Positions 42,503 through 50,734 of a stretch of DNA of 64,000 bases are shown here, in pieces. The DNA lies in contig QFPO01000003.1 of the NCBI GenBank assembly GCA_003241385.1, forward strand, positions 248,001 through 312,000, in the 5' to 3' direction. This DNA is from Rhodanobacter denitrificans (lineage in GTDB: Bacteria; Pseudomonadota; Gammaproteobacteria; Xanthomonadales; Rhodanobacteraceae). How positions within the stretch are numbered: the first letter of the stretch is position 1; the number at the start of each line of letters is the position of its first letter. The notes below the pieces were generated by a model that had not been told where the DNA came from, made no database searches, and saw only the letters and a program-made list of their open reading frames with translations. A program made the position numbers and the translations under genes.

Positions 42503-43921
42503 ATGCAATCCAAGAGACTGACCCTCGCCGTCGCCGCGACGGCGATCGCACTGGCCGGCTTCGTCGCCGGCGGCGCGCTGCACGAGAACGCCGCGCCGGT
42601 CGCGCGCCAGCTGTCGGACCATCTGATCGCGCCGGCCGGCGCCGCGCTGCCGGCCTCGCTGGACGGCCAGCCGATTCCTTCGCTGGCGCCGATGCTCGAG
42701 CGGGTGACGCCGGCGGTCGTCAACATCAACACCAAGACCCGCGTGCGCGTGCGCCGCGATCCGTTCTTCGAGCACTTCTTCGGCCTGCCGGACATGCCGC
42801 GCGAGCGCGTGCAGCAGTCGCTGGGCTCGGGCGTCATCGTCGATGCCGCGAAAGGCTACGTGCTGACCAACAACCACGTCGTCGAGGGCGCCGACGACGT
42901 CTCGGTGACGCTGGCCGACGGCCGCACGCTGACCGGCACGCTGATCGGCACCGATCCGGATACCGATCTGGCCGTGCTGAAGATTCCGGCCGAGCGCCTG
43001 TCCGCCCTGCCGCTCGCCAACAGCAGCGAACTGCGCGTCGGCGATTTCGTCGTCGCGGTCGGCAATCCGTTCGGCCTCGGCCAGACCGTGACCTCGGGCA
43101 TCGTCTCGGCGCTCGGCCGCACCGGCCTTGGCGGCCGCGGCTACCAGAACTTCATCCAGACCGACGCCTCGATCAACCCCGGCAACTCCGGCGGTCCGCT
43201 GGTCGACCTGCGCGGCAACCTGGTCGGCATCAACTCGATGATCTTCTCGCCGTCGGGCGGCAACGTCGGCATCGGCTTCGCGATTCCGTCGGACCTGGTC
43301 GCGCAGGTGATGCGCCAGCTGGTCGAGTTTGGCACCGTCAAGCGCGGCGCACTCGGCGTGGAGGTGCAGGACATCACGCCGGATCTGGCGCGCCTGCTGA
43401 ACCTCGGCGATGCGCGCGGCGCGGTCGTCGCGCGCGTGCGCTCGGGCTCGCCGGCCAGCCGCGCGGGCCTGGTCGCCGGCGACACGATCCTCTCGCTCGA
43501 CGGCAAGCCGGTGCGCGGCGCGCAGGAACTGCACAACCTCGAAGGCCTGACGCCGACCGGCTCGAAGGTGACGCTGGGCGTCCTGCGCGACGGCAAGCCG
43601 CTGACGCTGACGACGACGCTGGAAGCGCCGACCGTGCGCAGCGTGACCGGCGAGAGCCTCGATCCGCGCCTGGCCGGCGCGCAGATCGCCGATCAGGCCG
43701 ACAGCCAGCGCCAGGCGCTCGGCGGCGTCGCGGTGACGCGCGTGACCGAGGGCAGCCGCGCCTATGCGAACGGACTGCGCAGCGGCGATCTGATCGCCGC
43801 GGTCAACCAGCGCGACATCGGCGGCGTCGACGACCTCGAACAGGTGCTCCAGCGCCGCACGCGCCAGCTGCTGCTGACCGTGGTGCGCGGCCAGAACGCG
43901 TTCTTCCTGCTGGTCGAATGA
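42503..43921 (+). CDS. degP: Do/DegP-type periplasmic serine endoprotease
   Basis: 472-residue HtrA-family protease/chaperone. The start has GGAGG upstream and an N-terminal signal sequence (LTLAVAATAIALAGFVAGGAL). The catalytic triad is His125 (TNNHVV), Asp155 (DPDTDLAVLK) and Ser229 (GNSGGPL). Two PDZ domains follow: the first (about 285-375) starts GALGVEVQDITPDLA, and the second (about 385-470) ends LLLTVVRGQNAFFLLVE. It degrades or refolds damaged periplasmic proteins. The symbol follows the family; DegQ cannot be excluded. A perfect hairpin terminator follows. Confidence 0.93.
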   Translation: MQSKRLTLAVAATAIALAGFVAGGALHENAAPVARQLSDHLIAPAGAALPASLDGQPIPSLAPMLERVTPAVVNINTKTRVRVRRDPFFEHFFGLPDMPRERVQQSLGSGVIVDAAKGYVLTNNHVVEGADDVSVTLADGRTLTGTLIGTDPDTDLAVLKIPAERLSALPLANSSELRVGDFVVAVGNPFGLGQTVTSGIVSALGRTGLGGRGYQNFIQTDASINPGNSGGPLVDLRGNLVGINSMIFSPSGGNVGIGFAIPSDLVAQVMRQLVEFGTVKRGALGVEVQDITPDLARLLNLGDARGAVVARVRSGSPASRAGLVAGDTILSLDGKPVRGAQELHNLEGLTPTGSKVTLGVLRDGKPLTLTTTLEAPTVRSVTGESLDPRLAGAQIADQADSQRQALGGVAVTRVTEGSRAYANGLRSGDLIAAVNQRDIGGVDDLEQVLQRRTRQLLLTVVRGQNAFFLLVE

Positions 43922-43928
43922 GTCCCGT

Positions 43929-43955
43929 TCCGGCGCCGCCATGTGCGGCGCCGGA
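43929..43955 (+). terminator. Perfect 11-bp hairpin after degP
   Basis: TCCGGCGCCGC (43929-43939) and GCGGCGCCGGA (43945-43955) with a CATGT loop, 7 bp past the stop codon. Confidence 0.8.
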
Positions 43956-44055
43956 CCTGCTCGCATGACCCCTCGCGCGTTCAGGTCGGCGACCCGGGCG
44001 GTGCGGCGGCGCGCGTGGTAAGGTGCGCGCGTTTTTAATGGACTTTTCACCTCCG

Positions 44056-45300
44056 ATGCCCGTACGCCACGTTCTGATCGCCGCGCTGCTGTGTCTGGCC
44101 GGCGCCGTCAACGCAGCCGACCCTGCGCCCGCCACCGCCAAGCCCGCCGCCGCGCCGGCTGCGAAGCCCGCGACGACGCCGACCGCCAAGCCCGCCGCTG
44201 CCGCACCGGCCGCCGCAAAGCCGGCCGCTGCCAAGCCGGCGGCCAAGCCGGCCGCGAAGGCACCGGCCAAGAAGGGACCGCCGCCGAAGGCGACGCTGAT
44301 CTGGCGCGGCGACCACGCAACCGGCCGCGGCCTGGTCGCCGACATCGCGACGCTGTACGAGAAGGAACATCAGGTCCGCATCAACATGCAGCCGTTCAGC
44401 ACGATCTCCGGGCTGGACGCGGTGTCCTCGGGTGCGGCCGATCTGGCCGGCAGCGCGCGCGTCAAGCACGACGGCCGCGAGCAGGAAGCCAACCTCAACT
44501 TCATTCCGCAGGCGTTCGACGCGATCGTCCCGATCACGCATCCGAGCAACCCGGTCAACAACCTCACGCTGCGCCAGCTGCGCCAGATCTATCTGGGCCG
44601 CATCCAGAACTGGAAGGACGTCGGCGGCCGCGACGCGCCGATCAACGTCTACTCGGTCGCCGCGCCGATGGACGGCGTCGAGTACAGCCTGCGCTACCTG
44701 CTGTACCGCAAGGGCGAGCAGCGCATCTACGCGCCGCGCCAGTACCTCAACGTGACCGTGCTCGAGGAAGGCGTCACGCTGGATCCGAACGGCCTGGGCC
44801 TGACCTCGCTGTCGGGCGTGTACGCGCGCAAGGACCTCAAGATGCTGTCGGTGGCCGGCATTCCGGCCTCGACCGATTCGATCGCCAACGGCACCTATCC
44901 GCTCTACATGACGCTCTACCTCGTCACGCGCTTCGACGATCCCAAGCGCGAACTGGTCGATCCGTTCGTCGCGTTCCTGGCCACGCCCGAGGCCAAGGCC
45001 GCGATGCGCCGCCACCAGCTGCTGCCGTACGCGGACGCGGCCGGCCTCGCCGAGCGCGAGCCGGAGCGCCTGGCCGCGATCGACGACGAGCTCAAGCGCG
45101 AGGCCGCGCTCGAGACGCCGGACGCGGCGACCGCGACGGCCTCGACCACGGCGGTCTCGACGACGCCGACCGGCGCGCCGCAGGCGACGCTGGCCTCGAA
45201 GGTCGCCAGCGCGCCGGGTGCCGAGTCGACGCAGGAAGCGCGCGTGCGCGCCGAAGAGGCCGCCGCGAAGAAGGGCAAGGAGAAAGCCGGCGGCAAGTGA
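44056..45300 (+). CDS. PstS-like periplasmic substrate-binding protein with low-complexity flanks
   Basis: 414-residue exported protein. The signal peptide MPVRHVLIAALLCLAGAVNA is followed by a 55-residue Ala/Pro/Lys-rich repeat (KPAA units). The binding domain (about 78-330) matches phosphate-type binding proteins: LIWRGDHATGRGLVADIATL, FSTISGLDAVSSGAADLAGSAR and LRQIYLGRIQNWKDVGG. The last 80 residues are again Ala/Thr/Lys-rich. The usual pst transport genes are not adjacent, so a phosphate role is uncertain; related stand-alone proteins act in extracellular phosphate capture or cell-surface assembly. The start could also be the Met at 44038, but 44056 gives a clean signal peptide. Confidence 0.85.
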   Translation: MPVRHVLIAALLCLAGAVNAADPAPATAKPAAAPAAKPATTPTAKPAAAAPAAAKPAAAKPAAKPAAKAPAKKGPPPKATLIWRGDHATGRGLVADIATLYEKEHQVRINMQPFSTISGLDAVSSGAADLAGSARVKHDGREQEANLNFIPQAFDAIVPITHPSNPVNNLTLRQLRQIYLGRIQNWKDVGGRDAPINVYSVAAPMDGVEYSLRYLLYRKGEQRIYAPRQYLNVTVLEEGVTLDPNGLGLTSLSGVYARKDLKMLSVAGIPASTDSIANGTYPLYMTLYLVTRFDDPKRELVDPFVAFLATPEAKAAMRRHQLLPYADAAGLAEREPERLAAIDDELKREAALETPDAATATASTTAVSTTPTGAPQATLASKVASAPGAESTQEARVRAEEAAAKKGKEKAGGK

Positions 45301-45358
45301 CGTGGCGAGCGCCGAGCCGACGTTCCGCGACACCAGGTCCGCCACCGTGACGACGCGC

Positions 45359-46096
45359 ATGTCCGCGCCGCACGCCGGCGGCGTCGACGCGGCCCAGATC
45401 CGCGCGATCACGCTCGACCTCGACGACACACTGTGGCCGATCGCACCGGTCATGGCGCGTGTCGAGCAGCGCGTCGACGCCTGGCTGCATGCGCACTGCC
45501 CCGAGGTCGCCGCGGCCTGGCCGATCGAGGCGATGCGCGCGCTGCGCGAGACGGTCAACCGCGAGCACCCCGAGTACGCGCACGACTACACGATGCAGCG
45601 CAAGCTGACGCTGCGCCGCGCGTTCGCGCCGTTCGGCCTCGACGAGGCCTGGGTCGAGGCCGCGTACGCGATCTACCAGCACGAGCGCAACTGCGTGGAC
45701 TGCTACGCCGACGCCGAACCGGCCCTGGCGCGTCTGGCCGGGCGGCTGCCGCTGGTCAGCCTGTCCAACGGCAATGCGGACCTGGCGCGGATCGGCCTGG
45801 ACCGCCATTTCCGGTTCTCGATCAGCGCGCGCGAGGTCGGCGTCGCCAAGCCCGATCCGCAGATCTTCCTGCACGCCTGCGAGCGGCTGGGCCTGGCGCC
45901 GCATCAGGTGCTGCACGTCGGCGACGATCCGGCGCTCGACGTCGCCGGTGCGCGCGCGGTCGGCATGCCGGCGGCCTGGATCAACCGGGCCGGCCTGGCC
46001 TGGCACGACGACGATGCGCCGGCGCTGCACTTCCGCGACCTGGACGCCCTGGCCGGCTGGATCGAGGCGCATACGCCCCCACCTGCAGGCGGGTGA
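45359..46096 (+). CDS. HAD-superfamily hydrolase (FMN/sugar-phosphatase-like)
   Basis: 245-residue cytoplasmic phosphatase-like enzyme. Motif I is ITLDLDDTLW with the nucleophile Asp, motif II VSLSNGN, motif III Lys in GVAKPDPQIF and motif IV HVGDDPALDV. A helical cap lies between motifs I and II (about residues 30-115), as in subfamily IA enzymes such as YigB, which dephosphorylates FMN in riboflavin synthesis. It is 58 bp from the upstream gene; a GTG at 45302 would extend it by 19 residues without conserved motifs. The natural substrate is not known. Confidence 0.9.
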   Translation: MSAPHAGGVDAAQIRAITLDLDDTLWPIAPVMARVEQRVDAWLHAHCPEVAAAWPIEAMRALRETVNREHPEYAHDYTMQRKLTLRRAFAPFGLDEAWVEAAYAIYQHERNCVDCYADAEPALARLAGRLPLVSLSNGNADLARIGLDRHFRFSISAREVGVAKPDPQIFLHACERLGLAPHQVLHVGDDPALDVAGARAVGMPAAWINRAGLAWHDDDAPALHFRDLDALAGWIEAHTPPPAGG

Positions 46097-46400
46097 GACC
46101 GCTTCTGCCGCTGCGATCGCGATGCACGTCCCGGATTCGATCGCCGGCGCGACCGATCCAAAGCGCGCACGCGCGGACGATGACCGCGCACGGTATTCGA
46201 GTAGCGCAAACGAAGCGACTGTTCGACTACGCTGCCGGCGCCCGCATCTGCGAGCCCGCTGTGACCAGACGCGACGCGGCCCCAGTCGCTGATTGCGTCG
46301 GCACCGGCACCGCGAGGCCGCACGCCGCAGCAGACAGCGCAGCCCGGTTCCGACATTCTGTTCCTTCCCTGCCCGCCCACCGTTCGACGAGGCCGTACCG
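46097..46400. other. Intergenic region without gene
   Basis: 304 bp between the HAD hydrolase and the aminopeptidase. No gene, terminator or clear promoter was recognised. Confidence 0.4.
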
Positions 46401-47783
46401 ATGACCGCCTGGATTTCTCCCACCGACGCAGCGCAGCCGATCGCCCTGATCGCCGTCGATGCCGCGACCCTGCCGGCCCTGCTGACCGAGCTCGGCGACG
46501 CCGCGTCGCGCTGGTGCGCAACGCAGGCCTTCACCGGCCAGAGCGGCCAGCTGCTCGCGCTGCCCGACGGCGACGGCAGCGTGCGCGCCGTGCTGGCCGG
46601 CTGCCGGCCGAGCGAAGGTCCGTACGCGCTGGCCTCGCTGCCGCAGCGGCTGCCGGCCGGCGACTACGCGCTCGATCCGCGCGGCCTCGCGCTCGATGCC
46701 GATCAGGTCGCGCTCGGCTGGGCGCTCGGCGCGTACCGCTATACGCGCTATCGCAAGGCCGCGCGCGCACCGGCGCGCCTGGTCGTCGATGCGGCCGTGC
46801 AGGCGCGCATCGCGCCGTTCGCCGCGGCGATCACGCAGGTGCGCGATCTGATCAACACGCCGACGCAGGACATGGGCCCGGCCGATCTCGCCGCCGCGGT
46901 GCGCGCGCTGGCCGACCGCCACGGCGCGACCTATCGCGAATGGGTCGGTGACCAGCTCATCGACGGCCACTTCCCGACGATCCATGCGGTCGGCCGTGCC
47001 GCCGCGCCCGGGCGCGAGCCGCGTCTGGCGATGCTCGAACACGGACCGGCCGATGCGCCGCATCTGGTGCTGGTCGGCAAGGGCGTGTGCTTCGACACCG
47101 GCGGTCTCGATCTGAAACCCGCCGACGGCATGCGCTGGATGAAGAAGGACATGGGCGGCGCCGCGCACGCGATCGCGCTGGCCGGCCTGGTGCTCGAGCA
47201 CGACCTGCCGGTACGCCTGACACTGCTGGTGCCGGCGGTCGAGAACGCGGTCTCCGGCGATGCGTTCCGTCCCGGCGAGGTCATCACGACGCGGGCCGGC
47301 CTCAGCGTCGAGATCGACAACACCGACGCCGAAGGCCGCCTGGTGCTGTGCGATGCGCTCGCGCTCGCGGCCGAGGCCAAGCCCGATCTGGTGCTCGACT
47401 TCGCGACGCTGACCGGCGCGGCACGCATCGCGCTCGGGCCGGACCTGCCGGTGCTGTTCGCGAACCGCGACGAGCTGGCCGCCGCCCTGCTCGACGCCGC
47501 GCAGGCCACGCACGATCCGCTGTGGCGGCTGCCCTTGTGGCGGCCGTACCTGACGATGCTCGACTCGCACGTCGCCGACCTCGCCAATGCCGGTCCGTCG
47601 CGCCATGCCGGCGCGATCACGGCGGCGCTGTACCTGGAGCGCTTCGTGCCCGAGTCGCTGCCGTGGTGCCATCTGGACGTCTATTCGTGGAACGACGGCG
47701 ACAAGCCGGGCCGGCCGCGCGGCGGCGAGGCGCAGGGCCTGCGCGCGTACTTCGAGTTCCTGCGCCGGCGCTACGCGGGCTGA
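46401..47783 (+). CDS. Leucyl aminopeptidase family protein (M17)
   Basis: 460-residue cytosolic metallo-aminopeptidase. The M17 signature NTDAEGRLVL is present, as is the metal-binding region VGKGVCFDTGGLDLKPADGM followed by MKKDMGGAA, with Lys and Asp ligands in place. The N-terminal domain (about 1-150) is shorter and more diverged than in PepA, as in the PepB-like or 'leucyl aminopeptidase family' branch of Xanthomonadales. It releases N-terminal residues from peptides in turnover of imported or degraded protein. The start is fixed by the ATG before TAWISPTDA. A strong hairpin follows the stop. Confidence 0.92.
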   Translation: MTAWISPTDAAQPIALIAVDAATLPALLTELGDAASRWCATQAFTGQSGQLLALPDGDGSVRAVLAGCRPSEGPYALASLPQRLPAGDYALDPRGLALDADQVALGWALGAYRYTRYRKAARAPARLVVDAAVQARIAPFAAAITQVRDLINTPTQDMGPADLAAAVRALADRHGATYREWVGDQLIDGHFPTIHAVGRAAAPGREPRLAMLEHGPADAPHLVLVGKGVCFDTGGLDLKPADGMRWMKKDMGGAAHAIALAGLVLEHDLPVRLTLLVPAVENAVSGDAFRPGEVITTRAGLSVEIDNTDAEGRLVLCDALALAAEAKPDLVLDFATLTGAARIALGPDLPVLFANRDELAAALLDAAQATHDPLWRLPLWRPYLTMLDSHVADLANAGPSRHAGAITAALYLERFVPESLPWCHLDVYSWNDGDKPGRPRGGEAQGLRAYFEFLRRRYAG

Positions 47784-47784
47784 G

Positions 47785-47811
47785 CAGGCGGCACGCGAGG
47801 CCTGCCGCCTG
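47785..47811 (+). terminator. Perfect 9-bp hairpin after the aminopeptidase
   Basis: CAGGCGGCA (47785-47793) and TGCCGCCTG (47803-47811), starting 2 bp after the stop codon. Confidence 0.75.
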
Positions 47812-47879
47812 CGTGTCGCCGCGGTCCGGATCGACCAGCGTCGGTCGAGACGGCAGGCGCTGCGTCGTCACCCGATCCG

Positions 47880-47970
47880 ACATGGCGGCCGAGGCTGCCA
47901 TGTGTCTTGATCGAAGCGGCTGCCGAGGCCGTCCTGCGTTCCCGAACGAACCGACGGCCGAGGCCGTCGG
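47880..47970. repeat. Three palindromes sharing a GCCGAGGC core
   Basis: ACATGGCGGCCGAGGCTGCCATGT (split by one base each side), a weaker copy near 47920-47937 and CCGACGGCC-GA-GGCCGTCGG (47951-47970) all carry GCCGAGGC. They lie between convergent genes. The last palindrome may terminate the minus-strand gene ending at 48017. Spacing of about 35 bp is REP-like. Confidence 0.45.
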
Positions 47971-48016
47971 TGGAGCGCACGGTGCTCGCATCGCGGAGGC
48001 GTGAGTCCGCGCCGGC

Positions 48017-49168
48017 TCAGGGCTCGAAGCCGTCGGCGAAGATCGCCTCGCCGTCCAGGTGCACGACCGCACGGCGGCGCTGGAAATCGCCGTCCATGCC
48101 GTTGAGCAGCAGCTTGCCGCCGTCGCGCGTCATCGCATTGACGACCAGATCGCCGAAGCCGCTGCCGTAGTCGATGCCGCGCGCGGCGAGGAAGTCGACG
48201 ACGTCGACGATGCCCTCGGCGGCGGTCCAGACGAAGCCGCGGTTGGACGCACCGAACATCGGATCGATCGTGTAGTACGAGCCGACGATCATCGTGCCGG
48301 CCGCGTCGGTGTCGAACGCGTAGTAGGTCGCCTCGGGCAGCGCGCCGGCGACGGTACCGAGATACGTGATGCCGGTCGCCGCGGTCCAGCGCCAGGCCTG
48401 CGGGGAACCGTCCGAACCCTCGACACCGGCGCCGACGATCACCGAGCAGTCGCTGTTGCAGGCGATCGCCTGGCCGACCGGTGCGCCGTCGCCGTCGAGG
48501 ATCGGATGCGCGGCGGTGCCTTCCCAGCGCACGCCGTGGCGCGTGGCGCCGGTCGCGGCGATCGTGAAGCCGGCCGCGCGCGTCGCACCGGACGAGACCG
48601 CCCAGGCCTGTCCGGTGCCCTGCCCGACCGGCAGGTCCAGCACGACCTGGCCGGTCTGCGCGGTCCAGGTCCACGGCTGCAGCGAGACGAAGCCGCCGGG
48701 CGGCGGCGGCTCGGCCGGATAGGCCGCGCCGGCCAGCGCGCTGCCGTCGTCGGCGATGCCGAACGGCGTGGTGTCGCCGAGCACGATGCCGGGCATGCGC
48801 TGCCACTGGCTGCCGTCCCAGATCGCCGGTGCCGCTTCGGGCACGTCCGAGCCCGGGGTCCAGAAGTAGTACGAGGCGACGATCGTCGCGCCGTCGGCCG
48901 AGATCAGCGGAATCACGTTCTCGAGCGTGAAGGTGTCGCCGCCGAGGTTTTCCGGTGCCTGTCCGGGCCGCCAGCGCAGCACTTCGCCGACCGGCCACAG
49001 CGTGCCGACCACGGTGCCGTCGGCGGCGATGCTGGACACGCCGGCGGTGCCGCCGCCGGCCGGCAGCGGCAGCTCCTCGAGCCGGGCCGCCGGCGCCAGC
49101 GCCGGCACGCCGGCCAGCACGAGACCGAGCAGGAAAAGACGGGCAAGCGCACGAACGGACGGTTTCAT
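48017..49168 (-). CDS. Secreted HAF-repeat-like protein with DGFE C-terminus
   Basis: 383-residue exported protein. The start at 49168 gives a signal peptide (MKPSVRALARLFLLGLVLA, cleavage near APA-AR). The mature part has repeated units of the form (A/S)-x-D-G-(T/A)-x-(V/I)-V-(G/A)-x-x-Y followed by W-x-(W/A), e.g. IAADGTVVGTLWPVG, ISADGATIVASYYFW and TDAAGTMIVGSYYTI. This matches extracellular HAF-repeat proteins, which form propeller-like folds. It ends AIFADGFEP, the clearest DGFE ending in the window. No enzymatic motif is seen. It is probably surface-exposed or secreted. Confidence 0.87.
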   Translation of the reverse strand: MKPSVRALARLFLLGLVLAGVPALAPAARLEELPLPAGGGTAGVSSIAADGTVVGTLWPVGEVLRWRPGQAPENLGGDTFTLENVIPLISADGATIVASYYFWTPGSDVPEAAPAIWDGSQWQRMPGIVLGDTTPFGIADDGSALAGAAYPAEPPPPGGFVSLQPWTWTAQTGQVVLDLPVGQGTGQAWAVSSGATRAAGFTIAATGATRHGVRWEGTAAHPILDGDGAPVGQAIACNSDCSVIVGAGVEGSDGSPQAWRWTAATGITYLGTVAGALPEATYYAFDTDAAGTMIVGSYYTIDPMFGASNRGFVWTAAEGIVDVVDFLAARGIDYGSGFGDLVVNAMTRDGGKLLLNGMDGDFQRRRAVVHLDGEAIFADGFEP

Positions 49169-49342
49169 CGACGAGGGCTCCTGACGGATGAGGAAGGCGC
49201 GGGCCGCTGCCGGCCGACGCGCGGCCAGTCTCGCGGCGGCAGCGCCGCGGCCGCATTCCATCGGTGCTCCAATCGCGAAACAGAGGTGCTCGGAACGCCG
49301 CGGCCTGCCGGAGCTCGTCTCGAGTCGCCGCAGGAGTCTTTC

Positions 49343-49414
49343 GAAACCTTTTAATGCGCACCAAGCTTCATAAGGTTTCTACATAAACCAACTAAAACTG
49401 ACGAACTTCATAAG
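49343..49414 (+). promoter_or_regulatory. Operator-like repeats upstream of the fic gene
   Basis: An AT-rich island in otherwise GC-rich DNA. GAAACCTT (49343-49350) is inverted at AAGGTTTC (49372-49379). CTTCATAAG occurs twice in direct orientation (49366-49374 and 49406-49414), exactly 40 bp apart, about four helical turns. Such paired sites suggest binding of a dimeric repressor, perhaps Fic's own C-terminal winged helix. The remaining 49169-49342 shows no gene. Confidence 0.5.
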
Positions 49415-49480
49415 TTTTCGCTGTACGCTTGCGCAGCAGCATCGCCTCACAAGGCCCCATCACATCCATAGCGGGTTCGC

Positions 49481-50659
49481 ATGCGCCGAGATCAGATCGC
49501 CCCCGATCGTCAGCGATTCCTCGTGCCAGCGGCGGGCTACCCGCATGCATACGCACTGGTCGCGCCTCCCACTCCTCGCAGCATTCCCGACGGCGCCCTG
49601 CACCAGTCCGCATTCGCACGAGCCCACGCGGCCTTGGGACGCATGCAAGGCGCCATGGTCCACATACCCAATGCGGACATGGTGACGCGTACGCTCGCTC
49701 GGCGAGAAGCGGTCACCAGTTCTCAGATCGAGGGCACCAAGGCGAGTCTGCCCGAACTGCTCACGTACGAGGCTACGCAAGGCGTCGGAGGCATGCCTCC
49801 TGATGTGAAGGTCACCGAGCGCTATGTGACCGCGCTCCAGCACGGGCTGGCACGCATCCGGGCAGAAGGTCGCGCGGCACTGGATCTTCGACTGATCCAC
49901 GAACTGCACGAGCGATTGATGCAGGACGACGCAGCCCATATGCCGGTGGGCGCCTATAGAACCGAGCAAGTCTGGATAGGCCCCAACCTCAGGATCGAGG
50001 ATGCGACCTTCGTGCCGGCGCCGCCGGATCGGGTGCCCGCATGCATGGAGGAAATGGCCGCCAGCATTCTGCAGTACGTACCGCGAGAGGACGAGCAAGG
50101 CGAGCTGACGCTCGTCGCACAGATCGCGATCGCCCACGCCCAGTTCGAAACCATCCATCCCTATCACGACGGCAACGGCCGCACCGGTCGCTTGCTGCTG
50201 CCGCTGCTGCTGCTGGCCTCGGAAGGCTACCCGCCGCTCTATCTGTCCGGTGCACTGTTACGCGCCAAGTCCGAGTACTACGAGTCGCTCGCACAGGTGC
50301 AGTTGCGCGGCGAGTGGGCTCGATGGCTTCAGCTGCTGACCCGGGCGATCGTGGAATCGTGCGATGAGTCGGTATCGATCGCGCAGGACATGATCGCCAT
50401 CGTCGAGCGCTGGGAGCAGCAGCTGTCGCGCTATCGCTCGCATTCGGCCACGCGTCGTTTGCCACGATTTCTGCTCGGTCATCCGGTGCTTTCGGTGCAG
50501 CAGGTCGTCGAAGGACTGGGCGTGTCGCAGCCGGCCGCCAATACCGCGCTCAATAACCTGCTCGCAGCGGGCATCGTCAGTCTCGTCAACGAACGCCAAT
50601 GGGGGCGCGTGTTCCAGGCTACCGAGATCCTTCGCCGTCTGGACGCACCGCCCGGTTGA
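49481..50659 (+). CDS. Fic-domain AMP transferase with C-terminal winged helix
   Basis: 392-residue class II Fic protein, which transfers AMP from ATP to target proteins. The catalytic motif HPYHDGNGRTGR starts at His226. An N-terminal inhibitory helix shows S80-x-x-x-E84-G85 (TSSQIEGTKAS), whose Glu blocks ATP in the autoinhibited state. The last about 70 residues form a winged helix (VQQVVEGLGVSQPAANTALNNL, then GIVSLVNERQWGRVF). This layout is widespread as a solitary chromosomal regulator; targets are usually unknown. There is no antitoxin gene next to it. The AT-rich operator-like region upstream and its lower GC content suggest transfer. Confidence 0.92.
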   Translation: MRRDQIAPDRQRFLVPAAGYPHAYALVAPPTPRSIPDGALHQSAFARAHAALGRMQGAMVHIPNADMVTRTLARREAVTSSQIEGTKASLPELLTYEATQGVGGMPPDVKVTERYVTALQHGLARIRAEGRAALDLRLIHELHERLMQDDAAHMPVGAYRTEQVWIGPNLRIEDATFVPAPPDRVPACMEEMAASILQYVPREDEQGELTLVAQIAIAHAQFETIHPYHDGNGRTGRLLLPLLLLASEGYPPLYLSGALLRAKSEYYESLAQVQLRGEWARWLQLLTRAIVESCDESVSIAQDMIAIVERWEQQLSRYRSHSATRRLPRFLLGHPVLSVQQVVEGLGVSQPAANTALNNLLAAGIVSLVNERQWGRVFQATEILRRLDAPPG

Positions 50660-50734
50660 AATCTGCGACACCGCCTACTCGGTGCTTCCGGCACGCCACG
50701 AACGTCCGCCGATACGGCAGCCTGCCCGGACACC

